This document shows positions 6,179-13,250 of a DNA stretch of 21,908 nucleotides, piece by piece. The DNA lies in IMG/VR virus record IMGVR_UViG_3300007538_000222, positions 1 to 21,908 of that record; one strand, 5' to 3'. Numbering within the stretch: position 1 is the stretch's first letter; every line of letters starts with the position of its first letter. The stretch is from a virus. A program made the translations under genes and the position numbers. The notes beneath the pieces are model-generated. The model did not search any database. It was not told the DNA's origin and saw only the letters and a program-made list of their open reading frames with translations.

Positions 6179-8751
6179 CGGGTGATCCTCACCATCGACT
6201 TGCTCGATGAGTAGGACAGCAGACCGCGCAGCTTGCTCTCGACGATCGGGAAGCGTGGATGTGTCCCCTGCTGACCGGCGAACGACTCGCTGACCGAGAT
6301 CGGCCCGATCGAGAACGACGACGACGAGATGTTGTCAGTCCCAGCGGCAAGGTCAGGCCGGAGGCTGATGCCGGACAGGTGACGGATGGCAAGCTCTGCG
6401 CAAGCCTCTTGCAGCCGGCGCGGGATTACGTCGCTGTTGTATTGAAGGTTGCTGTCAGAGTCGACGGCGCCCATGCGCGGCCAGGTCAATGCCTGCGTCA
6501 GCGTCAAGACAGTGCCGCGCCACGATCCGCCGTGGACATCGTCCAGATATGCGGTGCCCTCGCGCAAAGCGTTCTGCTTCTCGATCGTGGTAGCTCCCGT
6601 CCATGTTGCCGGGTTGCTGCGCGTCGCGAAGTAGCTATCGCCGAATGCGACGGTGGCGTAGCTGTTCGCATCCGTTGCCCCGCTCCCGGCTTCGACGGTG
6701 AAGGCGGCGGAACTAGACAGGGTCGACGTTGTCGTATCTGTCTCGCCTTCATCGCTGTTCAGTGCGATCAGCGTCTCGGCAAGCTGCCTGCCGATCTGCA
6801 AGTTGGCCTCGCCGCTCCAGTGGATGTTGTCGCGCTTGAGCCGGAAGCCGGTGTCCGCAGATACCGCGAACTTGGCGTCCGTCGTGGCTAGCTGCGCAAC
6901 AGCCGCCCGGACGGTCGACCGATCCGCAAACGTGCCTCGAGTGCTGTATCCGCCCTCGTCGACATGCTTCGGGATCTCCTGCATCGCGACCGAGAGCGAA
7001 CCCTCTGAGCGCGTCTGGAACGTCTCGCGCCATGCGGCGACCGTATCCGCCAGCTTCGTAGCGAATGCCGCAGCGGCGGTGGACGACATCACGTCGTTGT
7101 CACCTAGCAGCGCGGCAACACCACGAACGTCTAGCGTCCTCGATAGCTGCGAGTAGACCTTGGCGATGACCTCGGACCACCACGTCTTAGTGTCGCTCCA
7201 CAGGCTATCTGTGAGCGTGATGTCAAACGACTCGATGCCTATGTCGTCTTGACCTTCGACAGTGAGTGATGCGCCACCCTGCGCAACCTTGAGCAGCAGC
7301 ACGCCGTTCGGGTGTTCCTCTGCCAGCCGAGCCAGGAAAGTGCAGCTAGGTCCAGCGTATCCGCTTGCCGGAGCACCGTTGGCGTTGTCGTTGGCAGTTA
7401 CGTCGTATAGCTCGATCGTCTCGTTGTCGCCGTTGTAGACCCACTGGTCCTGCCTGACCGTGCCAGGACTCGGGCCAAGCAACTCTTCCGACCCTTCCGC
7501 GACGATGAAGTTCAACTCGATCTGCCCGACTGCTTGCGAGTCGCCGAGCATGATGTATGTGGCGATGCCGGTTCCTGGCGCCACAGTCGGTGCAGCTGCG
7601 TGATAAGCCTCGATCGCGTTTGCGATCTGCACGCCATGCGTCAGAACTGACGGCACGTCGTATCCGGTCGCGTCTGTCAGCAATGCCGGGTTCAGGGCGT
7701 TTGCGTCAATCAGCCGGACGTAGTCGTCGCTGCCATCGCCGGGGTCGGTGTTGGCCATGACCCGCGTCCACTGGCGCACAGTCTCGGCCAATGGGCCGCC
7801 ACCTACGCTGTAGAGGTGCGAGACGTTGCCGATCTCCGCGTGCGGGTTGACGAGGAAGATGGGGACAGTGGTTCCGAACTTGGCTCGGATCTGCGTCAGG
7901 ACCAGGAACAGCTGGCCGAAGTAACTCTCGTTGTCGAGTTGGATGTCCTCGTGGGCGAAGTCGAGAACGATGCCTTTGATGTCGGCTGTGTCCGCGTCAT
8001 AGGCCAACTCCGCCTTGTCCCACTCGGCTACGAATGATGTCCATGCAGTGCCACCGGTAACCATCTGCGCGATGCCGGTATCGAAAGCCTGTTTGAAGAC
8101 CCGGAAGTAGGGCGACGTTGGATACAGCTCGTTGAGCCGCTCCATGAGCTTGATCGACGGGCCGAAGTTGCCAGGGGTAGACTGGAACCAGTTATCACCC
8201 AGCGTGCCCTTGTTCTGCCCGATCGTCGGGTTGTAGCCAGAGCGCACTGGGTTGTATCGGCGCCATGCACCTGTGGCGATGTGCATCACGTCGCCGGCAG
8301 ACGGGGCAACCGGCAGCGCAGGCGTGATCGTGATGGCCGTGGCCGTATGACTGGCGATCGTTCGCTCGAGTCCAGCAGGCGCCAGGGCTGCGTTGGATGT
8401 CTCGTCGAAGTAGACCTTCTTGCCGGTCAAGTCGCCGGCGAACGCGGCGCCGGTCAAGGTGAACGTGGTAGTGGTCGGCGATGGCGATGCAGCGACGACG
8501 AACTGCCCAGTTGTCGCGTTGGCGCCTTCCGATCCTGGCGTGCCAGACTTGCCATCCCACCAGACCTTGGCCGTGGAGTCGTTGCCGACATCCAGCGTCA
8601 GCTTGGGATCGCCCAGGCCGGTGAGGAACAGGTCCGCAGGCGACAGCGGCAGCCCCGCCGTGAGCGGGTATCCTGGCTGCGGTGTGACCGTGGCAGTGGT
8701 GCCGGTGATCGTCTCGCTACCCAGGTAGATGATGGTCGGGATCGCTGCCAC
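6175..8751 (-). CDS. SGNH carbohydrate esterase fused to DnaT-like head-tail adaptor
   Basis: One unbroken frame of 858 residues begins at GTG 8751, with GAGG a few bases upstream. Residues 1-160 are beta-rich with Thr/Gly repeats. Residues ~165-390 resemble a sialate O-acetylesterase (SGNH) fold (KGIVLDFAHEDI where QGESD is usual) but lack the catalytic Ser and His. Residues ~397-665 form a complete SGNH module: GDSQ with Ser405, Gly492, GDND with Asn552, and DNIH with Asp641/His644. A Ser/Thr/acidic linker (665-683) leads to 684-858, a DnaT-like domain (VEAGSGATDANSYATV, AYLDD, QALTWPRMG, DVIPRRLQEACAELA) known from phage adaptor genes just after the capsid gene. No in-frame ATG, GTG or TTG lies just before the adaptor, so it seems made only as part of the fusion. 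Predicted role: 12-fold neck ring carrying glycan deacetylase/esterase activity. Confidence 0.85.
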   Translation of the reverse strand: MAAIPTIIYLGSETITGTTATVTPQPGYPLTAGLPLSPADLFLTGLGDPKLTLDVGNDSTAKVWWDGKSGTPGSEGANATTGQFVVAASPSPTTTTFTLTGAAFAGDLTGKKVYFDETSNAALAPAGLERTIASHTATAITITPALPVAPSAGDVMHIATGAWRRYNPVRSGYNPTIGQNKGTLGDNWFQSTPGNFGPSIKLMERLNELYPTSPYFRVFKQAFDTGIAQMVTGGTAWTSFVAEWDKAELAYDADTADIKGIVLDFAHEDIQLDNESYFGQLFLVLTQIRAKFGTTVPIFLVNPHAEIGNVSHLYSVGGGPLAETVRQWTRVMANTDPGDGSDDYVRLIDANALNPALLTDATGYDVPSVLTHGVQIANAIEAYHAAAPTVAPGTGIATYIMLGDSQAVGQIELNFIVAEGSEELLGPSPGTVRQDQWVYNGDNETIELYDVTANDNANGAPASGYAGPSCTFLARLAEEHPNGVLLLKVAQGGASLTVEGQDDIGIESFDITLTDSLWSDTKTWWSEVIAKVYSQLSRTLDVRGVAALLGDNDVMSSTAAAAFATKLADTVAAWRETFQTRSEGSLSVAMQEIPKHVDEGGYSTRGTFADRSTVRAAVAQLATTDAKFAVSADTGFRLKRDNIHWSGEANLQIGRQLAETLIALNSDEGETDTTTSTLSSSAAFTVEAGSGATDANSYATVAFGDSYFATRSNPATWTGATTIEKQNALREGTAYLDDVHGGSWRGTVLTLTQALTWPRMGAVDSDSNLQYNSDVIPRRLQEACAELAIRHLSGISLRPDLAAGTDNISSSSFSIGPISVSESFAGQQGTHPRFPIVESKLRGLLSYSSSKSMVRITR

Positions 8752-8777
8752 TGGTCGCCTCGCGCTGGAGTCAATGC

Positions 8778-8804
8778 GACGCGGCCGGATGAGGCAGCCG
8801 CGTC
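8778..8804 (-). terminator. GC-rich hairpin after the capsid gene
   Basis: In the 73-nt gap after the capsid stop, a perfect 8-bp inverted repeat (GACGCGGC/GCCGCGTC) surrounds an 11-nt loop. No T tract follows on the minus strand, so it is not a standard intrinsic terminator. It could be a weak terminator or an mRNA end-stabiliser that lets the capsid message accumulate above the neck genes. The role is inferred from position. Confidence 0.45.
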
Positions 8805-8824
8805 ACGAGGAAGATCACTCGGGG

Positions 8825-9946
8825 TTAGCCGAGGATCTTGACGATGCCTTCGCTGCGAACTGCCTTGACGCCCCAGAGCGCGCTGACAACCCACAGGTCT
8901 TGCATCCATCCGCGCATCGTTTCGAGCCGCACGGCCAATCCAGATACCGGGTCAACGAGCGTGTCGGTCATCGCATTGGCGTCACTGGCAGGCAGCGGGC
9001 GCGATGCGAATGCAATCGAGTCCGAGGTAAACGCGAGGTTCGCCACGTGGTCGTTGTTGACCGTGATCGCATTGCCGGTCGGAATGGCATTCACCAAGCC
9101 GGGGCTATTGATCGTGACCGTGCCAGCGCCGCCCGTGTATGCCTCTGCAACCACGTACTTGTTCGCCGTGTCAGCAGCGAACGAGATCACGTCGCCAGCA
9201 ACGAGCGCCCCGGTGCCAGTCTGGACCACGATCGACGTTGCCCCAGCAGCCTGAATGCCATTGGTGACGTAGCCAGATCCGACACCCTTGGTATGGGTTG
9301 GGATGTTCTGGTTCTGCCACCACTGCGAGCCAACGCGGCGGTTGCCGTCGAAGGTGCCGTTGGTCATGGCTTGGTAGTCACCAACAAACTGGCTGTTCGC
9401 GAACTCGGGGAGGGCGATCAGGTTGGCTTCCGCGTCTGCATCGAACAGAACGTGGCGGCCTTCCTTCTCTACCTTGTTGCGGTTCAGGATCTTGTTCGCC
9501 TGGACAGCGAGGATCGCTGACGCGAAGGGAGTGGTCCCGGATGTTCCGGTAGCAGCGCCAGCGCCTTGGCTGCCAGCGGTGAGGATCGACACGTCGATCG
9601 CATCCACGAGCGTGGACATCGCCTTCGAAAGCACCTTCGGCATGTTGCCCTCACGCACGTCAAACTTGTCCTTATCAGACAGTTGGAACGTGACGTACTT
9701 CCAGTTGGCCATCTCGACATCGACAGCCGTTGGCGTCATGTCTGGAGGCGTTGGAGGAGTGACGCCTGGGGTTACGTCGCTGACCGTCATGGACGGCGTC
9801 ATCGGAACGCTGATCTTCTGGCCCTTCTGGGCAGACAGCGCCGAGTATTCCGACGTGAGCAGACGAGGAGTGACGCTGTTGGCCCGAAGCGGGTTCAGCA
9901 TCAACGTGAAGAGATCCTCGTAAAGCGAGGAGAGGTTGTTCGCCAA
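8825..9946 (-). CDS. major capsid protein, P22 coat family
   Basis: The protein has 373 residues if translation starts at TTG 9946 (ANNLSSLYEDLFTLMLNPLRANSV follows), the start that matches the P22 coat family N-terminus (MANxLSNL...). An upstream TTG at 10027 would add 27 residues of unlike character. Family features include TPRLLTSEYSALSAQKGQKISVPMTPSM near the N-terminus, WKYVTFQLSDKDKFDVRE, VLFDADAEANLIALPEF, and a beta-rich insert (ATSIVVQTGTGALVAGDVISFA to NNDHVANLAFTSDSIAFASRPL) common in this family. It ends with VSALWGVKAVRSEGIVKILG. With the scaffold gene upstream and no protease, assembly is P22-like, although the tail genes are siphoviral. No Shine-Dalgarno sequence precedes the start. 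Confidence 0.9.
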   Translation of the reverse strand: MANNLSSLYEDLFTLMLNPLRANSVTPRLLTSEYSALSAQKGQKISVPMTPSMTVSDVTPGVTPPTPPDMTPTAVDVEMANWKYVTFQLSDKDKFDVREGNMPKVLSKAMSTLVDAIDVSILTAGSQGAGAATGTSGTTPFASAILAVQANKILNRNKVEKEGRHVLFDADAEANLIALPEFANSQFVGDYQAMTNGTFDGNRRVGSQWWQNQNIPTHTKGVGSGYVTNGIQAAGATSIVVQTGTGALVAGDVISFAADTANKYVVAEAYTGGAGTVTINSPGLVNAIPTGNAITVNNDHVANLAFTSDSIAFASRPLPASDANAMTDTLVDPVSGLAVRLETMRGWMQDLWVVSALWGVKAVRSEGIVKILG

Positions 9947-10207
9947 TTGTCTAGAACCGGCAGCGATCGTTGGCTGTCCGGTCTCCAAGGGGTGCGTTTT
10001 CCGCAGACCACCCCTTGGTGGCGCCAACCATCAGCTAACTGCTCAATTCGATGACCGGAGCGGGACGGATCCCGGTGCGGTGAGCGACAAGAGCAAGACT
10101 GACAACCGGCAACATCCTGTGCGAGTCCTTATCGGAGTGGCACAGGTGCGCGGGCCGCTTGGCGCCTGGCTTATCCAGGGCGAAACCTCGCGGCTGATGG
10201 CTTTTTA
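9947..10207 (-). promoter_or_regulatory. structured leader region of the capsid gene
   Basis: This 261-nt stretch is the longest without a convincing gene. On the minus strand it contains, in order: a bulged hairpin at 10182-10163 with loop ATAAG; a 7-bp repeat CCTGTGC/GCACAGG (10146-10140 and 10122-10116) with an inner TCC/GGA pairing around GATAA; CGGGA-TCCG-TCCCG at 10074-10061, a UNCG-type tetraloop; and CCAAGGGGTG/CACCCCTTGG (10018-10009 and 9994-9985), a perfect 10-bp stem. Two 26-codon frames (ATG 10115 and ATG 10031) are also present. I see no convincing -35/-10 promoter. A cis-acting RNA that sets capsid expression is possible. Confidence 0.5.
9985..10018 (-). repeat. 10-bp perfect inverted repeat before the capsid start
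   Basis: CCAAGGGGTG at 10018-10009 pairs with CACCCCTTGG at 9994-9985 around a 14-nt loop. An alternative fold keeps 8 outer pairs and adds TGCG/CGCA around GAAAA with a five-base bulge. The 3' foot lies 38 nt before the TTG chosen as the capsid start. Confidence 0.7.
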
Positions 10208-10546
10208 CTACTCGGGTTCGGTCCTGTCAACCGTATCCGAGTTGCTGCGGCGACGCTTCGGCGCCTTTGGTCGGCGGCGAAACCCGTGAGCTATCCGCCC
10301 GTTCGGGAACGTCCAGTTGCCAACGTGGTCCCATTCTTCGGCCATGCCTTCGCCGATATTGCCCTGGTCTTCCATTAAGACCATGACGCCGATGTCTTCT
10401 TCGCCATCGGCCTCGTCATCGCACTTGAGAGCGACAAGGCACTGGCCGAGACGGTTCATGCGCATATCAATGACCTGCGCCCCCTTTGGCGCGCTGATCT
10501 CGAACGTCTGCGCGTCACCTGGGAATGCTCTGGTTTCGATTCTCAT
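10208..10546 (-). CDS. small phage protein of unknown role
   Basis: The protein has 112 residues. ATG 10546 is preferred because it makes an ATGA overlap with the scaffold gene. The pattern MRIETRAFPGDAQTFEISAPKGAQVIDMRM, then GQCLVALKC, resembles small phage proteins of the DUF7352 type (a strand, 'pkGAqiL', then an 'LwALvD'-like strand), but the match is weak. The C-terminus is basic and Arg-rich (GFRRRPKAPKRRRSN). It sits between the scaffold and the capsid gene, where decoration or accessory head proteins are common. Function not assigned. Confidence 0.75.
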   Translation of the reverse strand: MRIETRAFPGDAQTFEISAPKGAQVIDMRMNRLGQCLVALKCDDEADGEEDIGVMVLMEDQGNIGEGMAEEWDHVGNWTFPNGRIAHGFRRRPKAPKRRRSNSDTVDRTEPE

Positions 10547-11265
10547 TGCACCCACTCCGCTTCGCCTCGGCTGACTTCTTCGACGGCTTTGATCTTCTGC
10601 TCCGCCGATAGCTCGCTGCGTCGGTATTGCTTCTTGCCGCCTGGGCGACCGCCAGGCCGTGCGCTCCCGCCCTCACCACCTTCGAACAAGTAGGGATGCG
10701 TGGCCACCAGCTTGTCGACCCACGAATCAACCGTCAGATCGTTGCTCTTGTCATCAAGCATCGGCTCGCGTGGGGTCAGGTCGTCAAACGTGTCGTTGAC
10801 CTTGAAGACCCGGTCTGCGTGCAGGAGCAGGCTTTCCCGCGCCCCGCTGCGCAACCTGAGCTTCTTGCCCTCGACAACGGAGAGCACGCGATCCTTGAGG
10901 GCCGCTTGGCTCAGGTGCGAGAACTCCTTCTCCTTCGTGGCATTCCATGCCTTTCGCTCGGCATCCAACGCAGCCTTCTCGCGCTCCTTGTTTGCCTCGA
11001 ACTGCTTGCGAAGAGACTCGTTGCGCTCTCCTTCCGTTTGGCTTTTCTCCCACACCTCGCGCATCTTCGGGGCTGCCTCTGGGTCGATGCCTTCGAATGC
11101 AGCAAGCTTCGCCTCTAGCTCTTCGCGCTTCTGACGCTCGGCTGCCTTCTCGGCCTGGATGTGGTCGAGTCGACCCTTAAGCGATGCCAGTTGCCTGCTG
11201 AGGTCTGGCTGCTGTGGTTCTGCCGTTTGCGCCGAGTCGGCGACTTGCTCTTCTGTGTCCGTCAT
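10543..11265 (-). CDS. capsid scaffolding protein
   Basis: The protein has 240 residues and starts at ATG 11265, preceded by GAGGGG. The N-terminal half is charged and helical with a long predicted coiled coil at about 22-110 (SRQLASLKGRLDHIQAEKAAERQKREELEAKLAAF and similar). The C-terminal part (about 110-240) is less charged, then Gly/Arg/Lys-rich (GGRPGGKKQYRR) with a short final helix (AEQKIKAVEEV). Such a charged, coiled-coil protein just upstream of a P22-type capsid gene fits a scaffold, with the basic C-terminal helix as the likely coat-binding part. No protease motif is visible. Confidence 0.8.
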   Translation of the reverse strand: MTDTEEQVADSAQTAEPQQPDLSRQLASLKGRLDHIQAEKAAERQKREELEAKLAAFEGIDPEAAPKMREVWEKSQTEGERNESLRKQFEANKEREKAALDAERKAWNATKEKEFSHLSQAALKDRVLSVVEGKKLRLRSGARESLLLHADRVFKVNDTFDDLTPREPMLDDKSNDLTVDSWVDKLVATHPYLFEGGEGGSARPGGRPGGKKQYRRSELSAEQKIKAVEEVSRGEAEWVQ

Positions 11266-11268
11266 ATA

Positions 11269-11514
11269 TCAGCCCCTCTCGGCCTCGTTCTGTTGTGCCT
11301 GGCGCCACTTCGAGATCAGTTCCTCGAATGCGGTAGCCAAGTCGTGTGCTTGTTGTGTGTGCTGACCTTGGACCACGATCACGGTGTATGGACTGCCGCC
11401 GTGCGTCTCGTCGGTGGCGAATGTGATCTCGATGCCCTGCTGCTGCATCAGCGCGGCCAGCGTGCGCAGGTGCTCTGATGGCAGGCATTGGGCGAACTCG
11501 TTGGGGTCGGTCAC
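11269..11514 (-). CDS. hypothetical protein, 81 aa
   Basis: GTG 11514 overlaps the previous stop as GTGA, and the stop is 3 nt before the scaffold start. The sequence is small and soluble, with LPSEHLRTLAALMQQQGIEITFATDET, a short beta stretch (YTVIVVQG), and a C-terminal Gln/Glu/Ala-rich helix (ATAFEELISKWRQAQQNEAE). I do not recognise a family. Tight coupling on both sides argues that it is a real gene. Confidence 0.7.
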   Translation of the reverse strand: MTDPNEFAQCLPSEHLRTLAALMQQQGIEITFATDETHGGSPYTVIVVQGQHTQQAHDLATAFEELISKWRQAQQNEAERG

Positions 11515-11900
11515 TGCGCGGATTGCTCCCCCCAGCCTTGTGGTTGCTCGCCAGTTGCGAACGCCACCGTGACACCGTAACGATCACCTTCAGGCCATAG
11601 CACGAATGCGAAGCTGCACCATTCGGCGTCTTCTGCATCGGTCCTTGGAAAGCTGATCACGGATGACGCCGCGCCCATTCCTAGCCCTGTGCGAAGTTCC
11701 ACGAACGGCCGACGCCCCTTGCGATCCCATACTGCGAAGACATCCGCAGCGACTGGATAGTCGCATTCCTCGATCGTGACGGGTCGGAAGTATTCCTCTG
11801 GCTCCGCCGGGCGGCCGAATGGTGATCCGTCATCGCGGCTTCGCCAATCGACGATGAATCGCTCGGTGATCTCGATGAGTTTGGCGGTGTGGATGCTCAT
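11511..11900 (-). CDS. hypothetical protein, 129 aa
   Basis: ATG 11900 is chosen for its ATGA overlap with the DUF551-type gene. The frame is open further upstream to 11945 but that leader is out-of-frame shadow. The protein begins with an amphipathic helix (SIHTAKLIEITERFIVDW), then a mixed region with several aromatic/acidic segments (YFRPVTIEECDYPVAADVFAVWD, WCSFAFVLWPEGDRYGVTVAFATGE). No signal peptide or membrane segment. I do not recognise a family. It belongs to a three-gene accessory block between the head-morphogenesis and scaffold genes. Confidence 0.72.
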   Translation of the reverse strand: MSIHTAKLIEITERFIVDWRSRDDGSPFGRPAEPEEYFRPVTIEECDYPVAADVFAVWDRKGRRPFVELRTGLGMGAASSVISFPRTDAEDAEWCSFAFVLWPEGDRYGVTVAFATGEQPQGWGEQSAQ

Positions 11901-12181
11901 GGCTTCGGAGGCGGCGGCAGCGGCATCCAGTGGGTGACGTAGCAACTACTGGCAGGGTATATGTCTGTGGTGTCCCAGCCTCCATCCTCGTCACGACTTG
12001 TCACGGCCATGCTCCCGATATCGAGCATAACGAGTACGTCGCAGCATTCCTCGGGAAGCCTCACAGAAACCGGGATCCAACAGAGCGCGTGAACGTCATG
12101 CGCTTGACCTTTGCCTGTCCCGAGTCCGCTGACCGGATCACCGTCAGACATAGATGCGCTGTTCCCGTTAAACTCGGTCAT
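11897..12181 (-). CDS. DUF551 family protein
   Basis: The protein has 94 residues from ATG 12181, with an AGGGG-like ribosome site in the end of the preceding gene. The second half matches DUF551: WIPVSVRLPEECCDVLVMLDIG, a GGWDTTD turn, and VTHWMPLPPPPKP at the end. The N-terminal 35 residues are Gly/Ser/Asp-rich and not part of the domain. DUF551 proteins are common in proteobacterial phages, usually in early or moron-like positions, with no settled function. Its location inside a structural operon is unusual. Confidence 0.8.
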   Translation of the reverse strand: MTEFNGNSASMSDGDPVSGLGTGKGQAHDVHALCWIPVSVRLPEECCDVLVMLDIGSMAVTSRDEDGGWDTTDIYPASSCYVTHWMPLPPPPKP

Positions 12182-12185
12182 GCCC

Positions 12186-13250
12186 CTAGATCCTATCCAA
12201 CCGCCGCAGTTCCGCCAACGTGAGCGGCTGGAGATCGCGCCCGAGCATCTGCTTTAGCGTGATCTTGCCTGCTCGCCATGCCTCCGCCTTGGTCTTGCCG
12301 AGCACCGTGTTTTGCTCGCTGATCGACTGCGTGGCCAGCCATGACTCGTAGTCGGTAGCGGCAGGCACCTGCCCGTCGATACTGGCGCGGGTGCCGATCG
12401 GCTTGCCACGGAAGTCGGGGACTGCCACAGATCGGCAGTTGGGGTGCAGAGGGGGCATCGGCCCTTCGCCAACCAGGAACGACTTTCCGTCATTGGCCGC
12501 GCACTGCACCGTGGTCTTGCTGTCCAGAGTGGCCAGGAACCGCCAATGCGTGACGCCCAACTCCTGGAACGTCTCGCCGCGAGCCTGCGCGCTGGCTGAC
12601 GTGGCCGCAGTGCGAACCAGCGTGCCGACTGCCTGAGTGCTCGCGTCCAGAACACCGGCCTGTGTCCGCGTCCCACGGATGCTGCCGACGATCTGGTCCA
12701 CCGTCTGGCCCTGCTGCATTCCTTGCGTGATCCGTTGCCGGACTGCATCGCCGGTCGGCTGCACCAGCATCTTGCGAAACCATCGCTCGGTGTCGTCGCC
12801 AAGCCACGGGCGCCGGACCTCCTGGCCTGCTGGTGTGGTCGGGACAGGCTCGCCAAGCGTCTTGGCTGCGTTCTCCGCCACGAAGTCGACCTCGCCCTGT
12901 CCGATGTCTCGCATCCGTTGCTCGGTCAGCAGACGAACGCTGGCGACGCCCTGCTCGATGATGGCCTCCGCCTCGCGGATGATCTGGGCCAGCTCGGGGA
13001 AGTTGGCCGGGGTAACGTCCTGTCCGCGTGGGTCGAATCCTGCCAGCCCACCGGCAATGGCGCGGATCAGCGGCTCGGCAACTTCCATGCGGAACCGCTG
13101 CGCAGCCTCGATCTGGATGCCGCGCACCGCGCGCGCCACCAGCACGTCATGCCGGTAGAACCGTTGCAGGAACTCGCCCGCGCTTTGCCGCAGCTTGGCG
13201 CGGATGTCGGCGCGGTTTGCCGCTGACAGTTGTCCGGGGATGCCGGTCAC
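12186..13250 (-). CDS. head morphogenesis protein, SPP1 gp7/Mu gpF family
   Basis: The protein has 354 residues; GTG 13250 overlaps the portal stop as GTGA. The family core lies around 205-280: RTAATSASAQARGETFQELGVTHWRFLATLD (catalogue-like 'R..a..~ar...~~~~g~~~~~w~a~lD' pattern), a C at 249, then PPLHPNCRS with His268 and Cys271. The N-terminal part is helical. These minor head proteins sit next to the portal and are carried in a few copies in the capsid, with roles in DNA ejection or assembly. The gene order portal, gp7-like, scaffold, coat is standard. Confidence 0.88.
   Translation of the reverse strand: MTGIPGQLSAANRADIRAKLRQSAGEFLQRFYRHDVLVARAVRGIQIEAAQRFRMEVAEPLIRAIAGGLAGFDPRGQDVTPANFPELAQIIREAEAIIEQGVASVRLLTEQRMRDIGQGEVDFVAENAAKTLGEPVPTTPAGQEVRRPWLGDDTERWFRKMLVQPTGDAVRQRITQGMQQGQTVDQIVGSIRGTRTQAGVLDASTQAVGTLVRTAATSASAQARGETFQELGVTHWRFLATLDSKTTVQCAANDGKSFLVGEGPMPPLHPNCRSVAVPDFRGKPIGTRASIDGQVPAATDYESWLATQSISEQNTVLGKTKAEAWRAGKITLKQMLGRDLQPLTLAELRRLDRI

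Noticed and set aside
8825-10027. Capsid start at TTG 10027
   Set aside because: The extra 27 residues run through the 10-bp hairpin and do not resemble the P22 coat N-terminus, whereas TTG 9946 gives the typical ANNLSSL start. I keep it as a possible alternative.
9981-10033. Possible hammerhead-like core (CTGATGG ... GGAAAA) on the minus strand
   Set aside because: The conserved A after CUGANG is G here, and the flanking sequence does not form the three required stems in the right order.
9951-10115. Amber readthrough joining the two in-frame mini-ORFs in the capsid leader
   Set aside because: TAG is used as an ordinary stop by several genes in the window, and the combined product resembles no protein; separate mini-ORFs or chance are simpler.
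10031-10207. Sigma70-type promoter for the capsid gene
   Set aside because: TTG-containing hexamers occur, but none has a convincing -10 at correct spacing.
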